From Thalassomonas sp. RHCl1 (GTDB lineage: Bacteria > Pseudomonadota > Gammaproteobacteria > Enterobacterales > Alteromonadaceae), in contig NZ_CANDNZ010000002.1 of NCBI RefSeq assembly GCF_947387555.1, positions 868,001 to 932,000 of the forward strand: 64,000 bases of DNA, read 5' to 3'. Position 1 is the first letter of the stretch. Every line of letters begins with the position of its first letter. Below, piece after piece: positions 52,715-62,630 of this stretch. The translations under genes and the position numbers were made by a program. The notes beneath the pieces were generated by a model. The model was not told the DNA's origin, made no database searches, and worked only from the letters and a program-made list of their open reading frames with translations.

Positions 52715-54610
52715 ATGACTAAAGCTTCGACCGGCAAGGCTTATGCTTTGCCCTTCTCTCTGACTGCGTTAATCGCGTTGTCGGCGCCGGCAACTGCGCT
52801 TGCGGCAACACCGGCGCTATCGAGCAGCCAGGCGTTAAATCATCAATACCGGCTGCAGCAGCATGAGCCCATCGTTGCCGGTGTTATCGCCGGTACCCAT
52901 AACTCGTACAGCTCAAATGCCTATAACTTAAAGCTGGCGGAGAACCAGAACCTGTCCATCACAGAGCAGCTTAATGCCGGCGCCCGGATATTGGAGTTGG
53001 ACTTGTGGCGTACCCGGGCGGTGGAGTATGGCGCGGTCTATTTATGCCACAGCAAAGTCACCTGCGGCAGTGTGATTAACGGCGGCGATTACATTTACCT
53101 CGACAGCGCCTTAAGGGAAATAAGCACCTGGACCCGGGAAAACCCGGATCAGATCCTGATCATCAAACTTGAAAAGCAGATGCATGATGACGATTACCAC
53201 TTATTTACCGAGTCGGTACAACGCCAGATAGGCGATATTATCTACCGCCCGCTGCAGGCACAAAGCCAGCAGCAATGCCAGGGATTCCCCGCCGCCTTAA
53301 CCCCGGCGCAGATGCTGGCCCAGGGAAAACAAGTGATCTTCTACGGCGCTTCCGCCTGCAACGGCAAGTCCTACAACTGGGTCTTTAAAGGCACCAACCC
53401 GGAAAAAAGCGCCGACCGGGTAAAAGACAACCGCAGCGCCCTGCTAGCTTGCAGCGATCACGGCGATGGCCGCTTTGCCCTCTTTTACGATCAGGCAGAA
53501 GAAGATTACGGCACAGATCACTATATTCCCACCGATATGATCGCCGGTTTGTCTGCCTGCGGCGGCAGTGCCTTTGCCTTTGACTGGTTAACATCAAACG
53601 ACGACCGGATGAAAGCCGCACTTTGGAGCTGGGCACAGGGCCAGCCGGACAGCAAGCCAAGCGATGCCGGCTCAGGCAAGGCCACTTGCGCCGTCAGCAG
53701 CAACGGCCGTTTCTATGATGAAGACTGCTCTTTATCTTATGCCTATGCCTGCAGCAACCAACAACAGCAGTGGCAGATCACCCAAGGCAAAGGCAGCTGG
53801 CAAAACGGCGAGGCCGTATGTCAGGCAGAATACGGCACAAGCTTTCATTTCGACGTGCCCCGTACCGCCAGGCAAAACCAACAAGCTAAAGCAGCCCGTA
53901 ATTTTGAAGGACAAGACTACTGGCTCAACTATGCCTACGGCGAAAACGAAAAGCTGTGGTTAAGCCCCGAAGACAGAGCGGCAGTTAAGCCGGATAAGTC
54001 CCGTTACCTTAAGGTACAACGCTGGACGGATAACCAGTTTGTCTACAGCGATTATAAAACCGGCACAGGTAATAATATTTCCCTCTGGCGCAGCAAGAAC
54101 CTGCCAGAGAACTGGTACCCTTTAGGTGATATTCCCGGCCTGGCCACCGACGGCCCCTGGGCGTCTTCCTATTCCCGCAACCCCGGCAGCTCGATCGTGG
54201 TTTTTGATGACGGCACAGGCAAGCTGGCGCCACCGGCAAGTTATGCCTGGCGCTGGAACGACTGGAAAACCGGCGGCGCCTACGACATCACCTTTTGGCA
54301 GCCGATCCCTCCTGCGGGCTACACCTGCCTGGGGGATATCGCCATCAGAAGCCACAGCCGGAGCCAACCGGATAAAGATCATCTGCGCTGTGTCAGGAAC
54401 GACTTGTTGCTTGAGGGCCAGGCCCACTGGTACTGGAGCGACTCGGGTTCAGGCGGCGAATATGATGCCACGGTTTATACCAGCTCAACAAAAGTCGGCG
54501 CCGATTTAGCCGCGGGATTGCCCGCCAATGTCTGGAAAACCCGGAGCAGCGGACACAAGGTTTTAAACTTCAATAAAGTCAATATGCTCACCCCGGATAG
54601 CAGCTTATAA
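52715..54610 (+). CDS. Secreted PI-PLC-like protein with lectin-like and Vps62-like domains
   Basis: The 631-residue protein has a signal peptide (cleavage near ALAATP). Residues about 50-320 form a PI-PLC X-type TIM barrel with the two catalytic histidine regions, IAGTHNSYS (His62) and YLCHS (His112), and LELDLW between them. A cysteine-rich middle domain (about 325-415; CSLSYAYACSN, WQNGEAVCQAEYG) resembles C-type-lectin-like modules. The C-terminal part (about 455-600) looks Vps62-like: WRWNDWKTGGAYDITFWQPI, PAGYTCLGDIA. It is probably an exported phospholipase acting on host or prey membranes. It is followed by a similar gene without a terminator, so they form an operon. Confidence 0.8.
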   Translation: MTKASTGKAYALPFSLTALIALSAPATALAATPALSSSQALNHQYRLQQHEPIVAGVIAGTHNSYSSNAYNLKLAENQNLSITEQLNAGARILELDLWRTRAVEYGAVYLCHSKVTCGSVINGGDYIYLDSALREISTWTRENPDQILIIKLEKQMHDDDYHLFTESVQRQIGDIIYRPLQAQSQQQCQGFPAALTPAQMLAQGKQVIFYGASACNGKSYNWVFKGTNPEKSADRVKDNRSALLACSDHGDGRFALFYDQAEEDYGTDHYIPTDMIAGLSACGGSAFAFDWLTSNDDRMKAALWSWAQGQPDSKPSDAGSGKATCAVSSNGRFYDEDCSLSYAYACSNQQQQWQITQGKGSWQNGEAVCQAEYGTSFHFDVPRTARQNQQAKAARNFEGQDYWLNYAYGENEKLWLSPEDRAAVKPDKSRYLKVQRWTDNQFVYSDYKTGTGNNISLWRSKNLPENWYPLGDIPGLATDGPWASSYSRNPGSSIVVFDDGTGKLAPPASYAWRWNDWKTGGAYDITFWQPIPPAGYTCLGDIAIRSHSRSQPDKDHLRCVRNDLLLEGQAHWYWSDSGSGGEYDATVYTSSTKVGADLAAGLPANVWKTRSSGHKVLNFNKVNMLTPDSSL

Positions 54611-54723
54611 CTGCGGCATAAGCACACGGAAAATTCACAAAAACATCGGCCTGAATGCAAGTTAGGCCGCAAGCAAATAAACATAAGTGGATAAACAAAA
54701 GCGAATAAAAAAGGAATGCTTCT

Positions 54724-56358
54724 ATGAAGACAACAACAATGAGCAAAAAGCCGACTAACAAAAAAGCCCTGATGCTGGCCATAACCGCAGCCGCCGGTAC
54801 TTTTACCGCCTCCGCCGACCAGCTTGGCCCCTATCACAGCCAGGACTGGGTCGGCCAGATTTATCAAAACCGGGGAGATACCCGGTTAAGGGACATAGTG
54901 ATCCCCGGCACCCATGACTCGGGCACCTATAATATGCACTCGGGTTCGGATCTTTCGCCGGATGCCGAATCGTGGGCGCCTTATGTTACCGGGCTGTTGG
55001 GACAGGCAGGCGGCCATATCATAGCCAAATGGGGACGCACCCAGTCTTACGATATCCACACTATGCTGGAAAAAGGCATACGCCACTTTGATCTGAGGAT
55101 CAAAAAACATCAGGGAGAATTTGTCATCGTCCATACTATGGTGGCGATGAAGGTTAAAGACGTGTTGGCGCAAGTCAAGCAGTTTGCAGAGGCACATCCG
55201 AAAGAGCCGATAATCCTGGAAGTAGCCAAAACTCCCGACAGCGCAGATATGCCCGCGTTATTGGATTTGTTTGATCAATACATAGGTCAGCGTAAGCCAA
55301 ATAACAGTGTTAAAACGGCGGATCTTACCTTGAACACGCTTTGGCAAGATCATGGTGGTGACGGCAAAAATGACAATGTGGTGGTGGTCTGGAGCTCTTC
55401 CAGCGAAGACGGCAAGTCCCGGGGCTATTTCGGCGCAGAAAACTTTACCGGCACCTGGGCCAATACCGAAAGCTACGGGGAATTACGCGACCGGCTGCTA
55501 ACGGGGCTAAAAAGCGCGCCAGATGACAAGCTCTTCTACAGCGCCTTCACCTACACCCCGACGGCCGGCACCATAATCAAAGACGCCATAGGGTTTGGCA
55601 AAAAACGCAGCCTGCTCAACTGGAGCCAGGACTTTTTACGTCCCTACCTGGGGGAGCTGGTTCCCGCCTGGGCACAGGCCGGTTACCGCCCCAATATTAT
55701 GACCGCTGATTTTTTTGAATACACTGCCCTGATCCCCACGGCGCTGCAACTAAATACCCTGCCGCCCCAAGCGCCAACAAATAAGCTGCAAGTCACCCGG
55801 GCCGCGGGCGTGAAACGGGTGTGGACCGATGTCAATTCCGGCGCCGACACCGATGGCTCGGTATGGGTGGCAGAAGAAAAACCCGGTTATAAACCTTTGG
55901 CCTATATGCCGATCACCGGCTATCACTTCGACCCGGCGATTGACCAGTTGCTGGTCAAAGCAGATCAAGCAGGGGTTGTCCGGCCTTTAGGTTACAACTG
56001 GGTTTGGGACGATGTCGGCAACGGCGGCAGTGAATTTATCCAGGTATGGCGGCCGATAGCGCCCGCCGGTTATGTTTGTCTCGGTGATGTCGCCACGCCC
56101 AGCGCCCATCAGCATATTGCCCCTTCCACCGACTTGATCCGCTGCGTACATCAAAGTTATGTCGCCCAGGCGCCGTCTATATATCAAAAATGGACGGATA
56201 AAGACTCCGGCGGGACTTATGACGGCTCTTTATGGGACAGCGCCAACCATAACGGCAGCACCTATAATATCGGCGCACTGCGCACCAGCCGCGGCTACGC
56301 TCAACCCGATAACGCCCTGTTTCAGTTACTGCTGAAAAGCAAAACCGTGGAAATGTAA
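54724..56358 (+). CDS. Secreted PI-PLC-like protein with Vps62-like C-terminus
   Basis: The 544-residue protein has a signal peptide ending near TASADQ. The PI-PLC X-type domain (about 40-345) has the catalytic-histidine motifs PGTHDSGTYN (His64) and FVIVHTM (His137), with GIRHFDLRI between. It is closer to bacterial phosphatidylinositol-specific phospholipase C than the preceding protein. The C-terminal part repeats the Vps62-like pattern (YNWVWDDVGNGGSEFIQVWR, PAGYVCLGDVA) but lacks the lectin-like insert. AAGGA is placed well before the ATG. It lies 113 bp after its partner and is likely co-transcribed. Confidence 0.83.
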   Translation: MKTTTMSKKPTNKKALMLAITAAAGTFTASADQLGPYHSQDWVGQIYQNRGDTRLRDIVIPGTHDSGTYNMHSGSDLSPDAESWAPYVTGLLGQAGGHIIAKWGRTQSYDIHTMLEKGIRHFDLRIKKHQGEFVIVHTMVAMKVKDVLAQVKQFAEAHPKEPIILEVAKTPDSADMPALLDLFDQYIGQRKPNNSVKTADLTLNTLWQDHGGDGKNDNVVVVWSSSSEDGKSRGYFGAENFTGTWANTESYGELRDRLLTGLKSAPDDKLFYSAFTYTPTAGTIIKDAIGFGKKRSLLNWSQDFLRPYLGELVPAWAQAGYRPNIMTADFFEYTALIPTALQLNTLPPQAPTNKLQVTRAAGVKRVWTDVNSGADTDGSVWVAEEKPGYKPLAYMPITGYHFDPAIDQLLVKADQAGVVRPLGYNWVWDDVGNGGSEFIQVWRPIAPAGYVCLGDVATPSAHQHIAPSTDLIRCVHQSYVAQAPSIYQKWTDKDSGGTYDGSLWDSANHNGSTYNIGALRTSRGYAQPDNALFQLLLKSKTVEM

Positions 56359-56408
56359 GCTGTGTAGAAGATTAAGTCTTTAGTTCAAGGCATCAGATTT
56401 AAAAAATC

Positions 56409-56441
56409 AGGTTTAGGGAATTTGCATTTTCTAAACCTTTA
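56409..56441 (+). terminator. Weak hairpin after the second phospholipase gene
   Basis: AGGTTTAG, 14-base loop, CTAAACCT then TTAT. The stem is AT-rich, so termination is doubtful. A second hairpin, TCCCGGC / GCCGGGA, lies at 56457-56480. Confidence 0.3.
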
Positions 56442-56540
56442 TCCCAAACAGGCTGTTCCCGGCTAAGGATATCGCCGGGAGCCGCTGCTGTTGCTGCCCG
56501 CTTTCAACTCAGGCGAGGGGTAACATCCGCCCGCTAACGG

Positions 56541-57545
56541 TTACAATGTTTCCATCTGCCGCCCCAGGTTATTGGTTTTCCAATCCCGGTAAACCTCTGC
56601 CAGACGCAAGGCAACATCAAGCTCCCGGTTGGGATCTAAGTCTGTCAGGATAGTATTGATCTGCTCAAAGTAATGTACGGGATCCTTTGTCAGCCGGGGA
56701 TCGATCGACGTTAAATATAACTCCAGCTTGGCCATGCTGTTGGCGCCGCCGTTCCACATAAGCTTGGCCGAAGCCCTGTCCAGGTTGATGTAAGCTGCCC
56801 AGATTTCATCATGATCCGTCTGCCGGTAGTCAAAAGGTTCGATAAAGTCTCCCGGCAGCAGCTTTTGTATGACAGTCAATTCTCCCTTTAGCCCTCCTTC
56901 GGGGTATTCGGCAATATAAAGTCCCTGTGCACTATGTTGGCTAAACTCGGGCAGCAACAGATACCGACCCGGCTCGGCAACATTAAATGCGGTGATGGTG
57001 CGCCATTTTTCCACCTGGCGTTTTTTATCGAGTGTGCCCGCCACCAGGATCAGCTTGTTGTCATTTTCCAGCAACACCATAACCTCAGGCGACATATCCG
57101 CCTGGATATTACCGCAAATAGCCGCCTTCACCATAAACGTTGCCCATTTGCCCGGTAACAGCGTACTTAGCGGCATCACATCAAGGTGCGTACTGTTAAA
57201 ACGCTGACAGGCTAAGTCGGCTTCTTTTGCAAATACCTGGTGTTGGACTTGCTGCTTCGTCTGTTCGCGCAAGTCATATTCAAACAGCCCTTTGCCAGGT
57301 TCGGCAATGAACAATTTGCCATTGGCAAAACCTGCTGATTTAACTAACTGCCCGGGGGGAATAAAGTCCGCCAGCGCCGGCAGCCCTCCCCGGTATGCCG
57401 GCTGTGCTTTTACTTGTGTTTTAGCTTGTGTTTTAACTTGTGTTTCGGCCTGTGTTTCGGCAGTTTTTTCATGCTGGTGGTTGCAGGCCATGACCGCAAA
57501 CAGGACAAAAAGAAACAAGCATTTATTTAATACTATCGCTCGCAT
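56541..57545 (-). CDS. Lipoprotein of unknown function
   Basis: The 334-residue protein has a lipobox (FAVMAC, Cys21), then a low-complexity linker of repeated Thr-Gln units (AETQAETQVKTQAKTQVK) encoded by short direct repeats at 57413-57465. A mostly beta-type soluble domain follows (FANGKLFIAEPGKGLFEYDL looks like one propeller blade) with a helical C-terminus. No catalytic motif is recognised. It lies between the phospholipases (convergent) and the large FG-GAP protein (upstream, same strand), so it may be co-expressed with the latter. Confidence 0.7.
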   Translation of the reverse strand: MRAIVLNKCLFLFVLFAVMACNHQHEKTAETQAETQVKTQAKTQVKAQPAYRGGLPALADFIPPGQLVKSAGFANGKLFIAEPGKGLFEYDLREQTKQQVQHQVFAKEADLACQRFNSTHLDVMPLSTLLPGKWATFMVKAAICGNIQADMSPEVMVLLENDNKLILVAGTLDKKRQVEKWRTITAFNVAEPGRYLLLPEFSQHSAQGLYIAEYPEGGLKGELTVIQKLLPGDFIEPFDYRQTDHDEIWAAYINLDRASAKLMWNGGANSMAKLELYLTSIDPRLTKDPVHYFEQINTILTDLDPNRELDVALRLAEVYRDWKTNNLGRQMETL

Positions 57546-57623
57546 ATGCTTTCACTCTCAAAAACTAAACGGCAGCATCAAGGCCGGACCTGGATGCTGC
57601 CAAATGAAGCCAATTTTGGATTC

Positions 57624-57653
57624 ATTGGGGTTAATTGGGGTTAATTGGGGTTA
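57624..57653. repeat. Three exact 10-bp tandem repeats
   Basis: ATTGGGGTTA repeated three times without change. The last copies cover the stop codon of the 1476-residue gene on the minus strand (end Pro-Asn-Pro-Asn-stop), so copies added beyond the stop would not alter the protein. Confidence 0.9.
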
Positions 57654-60600
57654 GGAATATAACGGCTGACACCGTCGACTCTGTGGGTTACCCGCCATAC
57701 CGGGACGGCACTTTCACGCATTTGTTTGAGTATCTTCGCTGTGGTGATCTCACTGTCATGCAAATCTGTGCCCCTGATCAGGTGCGGCGACACCACCCTT
57801 TCAAAGAAGAATTTAAGGTTATTATCGCTTGCCGGCAGGAAATAGCTGCGGGAGTTATATTTATCCACCGCCCAGGGCAAAGTATTGTTGTTATCGTCCT
57901 GTACTTCGCTGGTCACACCTTTGTCAATGCTGGCATTAAAACTGATCGTGCTGGTATTGTTTTTACTGCCGACAAAGCTGCGCGAATAGTAGCCGCCGAC
58001 CCCGACGCCAAAACCGGCGCCTGTTGGCGGATTTTCCAGGACATAGTCAACATTGGCTTCAATCGAGAAGTCATAACCGAGCCGGTCGGTCACAGAAGCT
58101 GCTGCCGTGGTACTGGTGCCGATAAAGCCGCCGTCGGAAACCGCTATGCCCGACACCAGCAATTTATCGCCGATAAAGGCTTCGGCGGAGGTGCCGGTAG
58201 AGCCTGCCCGGGAGACATTGGCGGCGGCATTGTAGCGTTTTTCCAGCTCCAGCTGCTGACGTTTATCTTCGGTGCGCCAGGCGCTTTCTTCCCTCGGGTT
58301 GAAATAAGAGAACCCGGCATTGTCTACTTTCTTCGGGCCGATATAACCGTCGAGAGAGCCCGCTTTGAGATATTCGGGATTGAGCTTAAAGTTGATACTC
58401 TCTTCATTGACGGCGGCATCGGAGAAATCCAGGCTATAACCTACCAGCTTATTGGTCTTGGGGTTATACATGGCATAACGCGAAGCACTTAAGGTCGAAG
58501 TGAACAGCGTACCTTCGGTGTGCGGCGCCCACAGCTCGGTTTTACTGCCGTCGCTATTTTCTTCATAGCAGGTATCGAGATAGGCACTTTCATTACTGTT
58601 ACACTTTCTGCTCGGCACGCTACCGGTAATAAAACTTTTCCTGGAGATATTTTTAGTCAGGCTGTAATCCTCCGCCTTGCCAAACGTCGCCCCGCCGGTT
58701 ACGGCAAGTGCGGCGGTCAGGCTGTGCTCGACAAAAATAGCCTTGCCGCCCCAACGCACATAACCGCTGGCTTTGGCGCCCAGGGCATTGTTGGCATCGG
58801 TAGAAACCGTGGTGCCCCTTTCGATCATAATTTCGACATCCGACAGTTCGGTGGAATAGGTCCAGATCCCGTTTTGGTTGCGGCCCAAGTTTTCCCGGGG
58901 AACCGGCGGCGGCCCTTCCATATAACCGATAGGCGTACTGCTGACCACCACACGTCCGGCAAAGCGGCTTTTTAACTGTCCGCGATCTTCTGAGGAGAAG
59001 GCGAACTTGTAACTGCCGTCGTCTTGTTTTAACAAGGTGACGTATTCGCGTATCAGCCTGGCTTCTTTTCTACCGCCAAACTCGCTCAGGCGGCCACTGC
59101 TAAAGACCACAGGGGCAAAACCGCCGCTGACCGGCACATCATTTCCCTGGTAGAAAACGCCAAATTTAGGCGACCATTTTGGCAAGGTATCCCCTGCTCT
59201 TGGGATCTGCAGGGCCTGGTATTTGCCAAAGGCACTCCTGTCTGACGGCGCCGGCCAGCTATGGGGAAACTCCAATGCCCTTACCGTATCTGAGCCGTCC
59301 ACACCCCAGTTGGTGCGCATACTGGTTTTATTCAGGGCAGGATCTAACACATGGCTGACGATATCGCCGCTGGCCGCACGGAAATAATGGTGCAACAAGC
59401 CGTCAGAGCCAAAAAACAAGCTGCTATTGCCGGTATCGTTATTCTTTAATGCTACATCGGCATAGCCGTTATATGACAGCGCCCTTTTGCCCTGTTTCGG
59501 CTCGCCGCGGCTGTCAATCGGAATATGGGTAAACCGGGTTTCCCGGCCGTTGATATTGGTTGCTATGACCAGCTCCCGATCAACCAGGGCATTGATTTGC
59601 TCGCCCGCGGCACTTGCTGCGGCGGAAGTATCGATCACGATAGAATCTAAAGCACGCATATAGCCGTGGTTTCGGGTATACAGGGCTTGATGCCATTTGC
59701 TGACCGCGGCTGTCGTGCCGTCTTTAAGGTAGTTGATATTATTGGTATCGAAGATCTGATCTTTACCGAGCCGGTAACTGGCAACCGCCATATCCAGGCT
59801 ATTGCTGCCGGAGCAGAAACCGCTGACCCCGGTCGTTAAAAACAAACGTTGTCTGCCTTTGCCTTCGCCGGCGATTGCAGCGGAGATCTCGTCTATTTGA
59901 CACAATTCATTGTCAAGGGTGCCCGCCAGCGCATAAGGGATGACAAAAGCCGGCTCTAAAAAGCTGTTGCCGTCTTTATCGACGGTAGAAATATCGACCT
60001 CTTCGGTAAAAGATTGTTTCTGGGAAGCCTTAGTGACCACCTCTGTGGCATTGCCCGGCACATAACGCTTGCCGGAAGATTTATATCTCGACTCGATTAA
60101 ACGCAGAAACTTGTTGTCCACCTCGGAAAACTCAAAACGCTCCACCAGGGCGTTAACCTCTTTGCCTGTGCCGTAGCCGCTTAAACCGTGGGCCCGGAAC
60201 AGATAAAGGTATTGTCCGTCGGTTTCAACATCAAATGCCTGACCCTTATAAGCAGCATTACAGACAGGAACAAGGTAACCGCCTTCACTGCTTTGGCTAG
60301 CATTACTGATCGCCGGGTCGCTTAAGAAACGTTTGCCTGTGGGAATATCATTGCTACAGCGCACATCGTTATCCTGCAGGTAAAGCGGCAGCGCCTGTGC
60401 TTTTTGCCAGCCGTTTTCATCCTTATAGATGTATTTGATCTCATTCTCTTCACCGAAAAAGACAAACTTTTTATCCTTATAGCTGACACCGGCGATGCGT
60501 TTGACATTATGTACGGCTTCCTGGTTAACCGCCGCAACGGGATCGTAAGGCGGCATCAGGTAGAGTACGGGTGTCAGGCTATCTTGGGTCAAAATAAGCA

Positions 60601-62071
60601 AGTCATTAAAACCGTCGCCGTTGAAATCGGACGATGTCATACCGGTATCCTTTAACACAGTGCTCGGCAAATTATAATAACTGCCGTTATCGTCAAGGGC
60701 CTTAGTGTGTTTAATGCCGACAAAACTGACATCTTTGCCGTTAGTCTCTTCATTGCCAGTGGTTGAATATAAAACGAAAATGCTGCCTGCTATGGTGGCA
60801 ATATCATCGCGGCTGTCGTTATTAAAATCGGCAACCACCGCCAGAGGGTTGTCTTTTTTCGCGCTTGAGTGTTCGATAACCGACTTGGAGAAAAGACCGA
60901 CTTTACTTCGGGTAACCGTTTTTCTGCCGGTACGGTCCACTTTGGCTTTCACCGCATGGCTGGTGTAAATGGTATATTTGCCGTTTTCCATAAAGAGAAT
61001 ATCTTTACTGCCGTCACCGTTAAAATCGCCGATACGCACATCCTCTTCACCAAAATCGGCAAAAGAAGTCTTCACCTGGTTGTCATTGCTGGTTTTCAGG
61101 TAGTCGTTATCGGCATCCAAATAGAGGTAGCTGCGCCTGAAAGTGGCATTTTCACCTTCCTGTGCAAACCAGATATCAATTTTCGCGTGGCCGTCATCGC
61201 TATTGCTGATGCCGTCCAGATCCTCTTTACGATCCCACCTGAGAAAATCATCAAGGCCATCGCCGTTAAAATCACCAAAGGCAGTATTGGAGTTACCGAT
61301 ATACAGCAAATGTTGTGCTTTGCTTGCCTGGCTTGAGCCGTCGCTGCTGTCGGACATTTTCACCGTCAGGTATTCATTTTCAGGCCGGTAGGCAATAAAA
61401 GCACTGTGATTATCACTGCGGTTCAGGCTGCGTCCCATAAAGCTGTAATTGTCATTTTCCCCTTTGAAAAAGCTGATTTCATCAACGACGTCGGGAAATG
61501 CATTTATGGTATATTTTTTCTTTAATTGTGCACTCTGGTTGTTCGGCGAGCCGTCACCCCGGGTACCCGTGACTTCGACGCTATAAACCTCTACCGCTTT
61601 AATGTCGCCATTGGCGGTCGTGGTTACCGGCCTGGAGATTGAATTTGGCAAATCAAAAGCACTGCTTGAAAACATAAAGGGGGTATTGGTTTCGGTAATA
61701 CTCAAACTATCCGGCAGCTCGATGCGGGAAAAGCGGACCTGCCCCGAGGTAAATAATTCCGACCACTGCCCTCTTTGCGCCTCGGGAGCATATTTGCCGC
61801 TACCGCCGACCGAGCGGTTAAGCAAGACCTGTATGCCATGGCCGCTGTTGCTTTTTTCCAACAGGAAAATATCGTCGGTGCCATTGTTGTCCAGATCGCC
61901 ATAATCATTTGAAAAAAGAGGTTTGCCGCCGGATGTCGGCAAGGTGGTGCGCTTTAACGGCACCGTAGAGGTGTGTTCTTCAACTGCCTGGGCTAACACG
62001 GGTATACCCAAAAGCAGCATCAGGGGAAAACTTATCAAAGATCCCTTTTTCTTACTTCTTAACATATTCAT
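57641..62071 (-). CDS. Large secreted FG-GAP (integrin-like) repeat protein
   Basis: The 1476-residue protein has a signal peptide (cleavage near VLAQAVEE). The N-terminal third holds FG-GAP/VCBS-type calcium-binding repeats: GDLDNNGTDDIFLL (58-71), GDFNGDGLDDFL (266-277), GDFNGDGSKDILF (348-360), ADFNNDSRDDIATI (414-427) and SDFNGDGFNDLLIL (481-494). Such repeats build a beta-propeller. The middle and C-terminal parts match no family I know; the end has many Gly/Ser-rich beta stretches (GAGFGVGVGGYYSRSF) and one possible disulfide pair. The better-spaced start may be the second ATG at 62065. It is probably a secreted adhesin or toxin. The phased array at 62321-62390 lies upstream. Confidence 0.75.
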   Translation of the reverse strand: MNMLRSKKKGSLISFPLMLLLGIPVLAQAVEEHTSTVPLKRTTLPTSGGKPLFSNDYGDLDNNGTDDIFLLEKSNSGHGIQVLLNRSVGGSGKYAPEAQRGQWSELFTSGQVRFSRIELPDSLSITETNTPFMFSSSAFDLPNSISRPVTTTANGDIKAVEVYSVEVTGTRGDGSPNNQSAQLKKKYTINAFPDVVDEISFFKGENDNYSFMGRSLNRSDNHSAFIAYRPENEYLTVKMSDSSDGSSQASKAQHLLYIGNSNTAFGDFNGDGLDDFLRWDRKEDLDGISNSDDGHAKIDIWFAQEGENATFRRSYLYLDADNDYLKTSNDNQVKTSFADFGEEDVRIGDFNGDGSKDILFMENGKYTIYTSHAVKAKVDRTGRKTVTRSKVGLFSKSVIEHSSAKKDNPLAVVADFNNDSRDDIATIAGSIFVLYSTTGNEETNGKDVSFVGIKHTKALDDNGSYYNLPSTVLKDTGMTSSDFNGDGFNDLLILTQDSLTPVLYLMPPYDPVAAVNQEAVHNVKRIAGVSYKDKKFVFFGEENEIKYIYKDENGWQKAQALPLYLQDNDVRCSNDIPTGKRFLSDPAISNASQSSEGGYLVPVCNAAYKGQAFDVETDGQYLYLFRAHGLSGYGTGKEVNALVERFEFSEVDNKFLRLIESRYKSSGKRYVPGNATEVVTKASQKQSFTEEVDISTVDKDGNSFLEPAFVIPYALAGTLDNELCQIDEISAAIAGEGKGRQRLFLTTGVSGFCSGSNSLDMAVASYRLGKDQIFDTNNINYLKDGTTAAVSKWHQALYTRNHGYMRALDSIVIDTSAAASAAGEQINALVDRELVIATNINGRETRFTHIPIDSRGEPKQGKRALSYNGYADVALKNNDTGNSSLFFGSDGLLHHYFRAASGDIVSHVLDPALNKTSMRTNWGVDGSDTVRALEFPHSWPAPSDRSAFGKYQALQIPRAGDTLPKWSPKFGVFYQGNDVPVSGGFAPVVFSSGRLSEFGGRKEARLIREYVTLLKQDDGSYKFAFSSEDRGQLKSRFAGRVVVSSTPIGYMEGPPPVPRENLGRNQNGIWTYSTELSDVEIMIERGTTVSTDANNALGAKASGYVRWGGKAIFVEHSLTAALAVTGGATFGKAEDYSLTKNISRKSFITGSVPSRKCNSNESAYLDTCYEENSDGSKTELWAPHTEGTLFTSTLSASRYAMYNPKTNKLVGYSLDFSDAAVNEESINFKLNPEYLKAGSLDGYIGPKKVDNAGFSYFNPREESAWRTEDKRQQLELEKRYNAAANVSRAGSTGTSAEAFIGDKLLVSGIAVSDGGFIGTSTTAAASVTDRLGYDFSIEANVDYVLENPPTGAGFGVGVGGYYSRSFVGSKNNTSTISFNASIDKGVTSEVQDDNNNTLPWAVDKYNSRSYFLPASDNNLKFFFERVVSPHLIRGTDLHDSEITTAKILKQMRESAVPVWRVTHRVDGVSRYIPNPN

Positions 62072-62320
62072 ACCTATATCTTTAAAAACTTAATGTGAAA
62101 AATTAAACCTTGTATACAAAAAATCACTCACCTCCTTATGCAAAGATTCAAGATAGTGCTCTGTCAGTGATGTGTTGACTTCGGGGGCAACTTGAACGAT
62201 TCAGATAAAAACCGGGCCAGATATCTGGCATAGTACGAGAACATGACCCGGGCGTATTAGCATTGCGCTGCGCACACAGAAAACCGGGAGCGCCTGTTTA
62301 CTCTACAAGTTAACGGGTGA

Positions 62321-62390
62321 AATTAATGTCTGGCTTTGTCCCGGTTTGTCCCGGCTTATCTTCACCTGTCACGCTTTGTCTTGATTGGTC
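62321..62390 (-). promoter_or_regulatory. Helically phased GACAAA array, candidate OmpR-family operator
   Basis: Seven consecutive 10-base units end (plus strand) in ATGTC, TTTGTC, TTTGTC, CTTATC, CCTGTC, TTTGTC and TTGGTC. On the minus strand this is GACAAA at 10-bp steps, the same motif as at 52533-52568. It reads toward the gene starting at 62071, 250 bp away. The rest of the 62072-62630 gap holds no gene I can support. Confidence 0.6.
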
Positions 62391-62630
62391 TCAAAGCCAG
62401 CTTATAAAACCTAAAACCAAAGAAAATATAACCAATAAAATTCAACAACTTGCACATTACCTATCCAATTTCTCGCGGTTCCCGCCCAGTCTTTAGGGCG
62501 ATAGACAAAGGCTTTTTCTATCACTAAAGTAGCGACCGGTTTTTGGCCGCATGCTCTTGCTATCACCTCTTGCTATCAAGAAAGGAGCGGACCATTAATC
62601 TGTGATCCATAGTGAAGTTAAAGGAATAAA

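Noticed and set aside
57635-58492. A 285-codon plus-strand frame
   Set aside because: Antisense to the C-terminal part of the FG-GAP protein.
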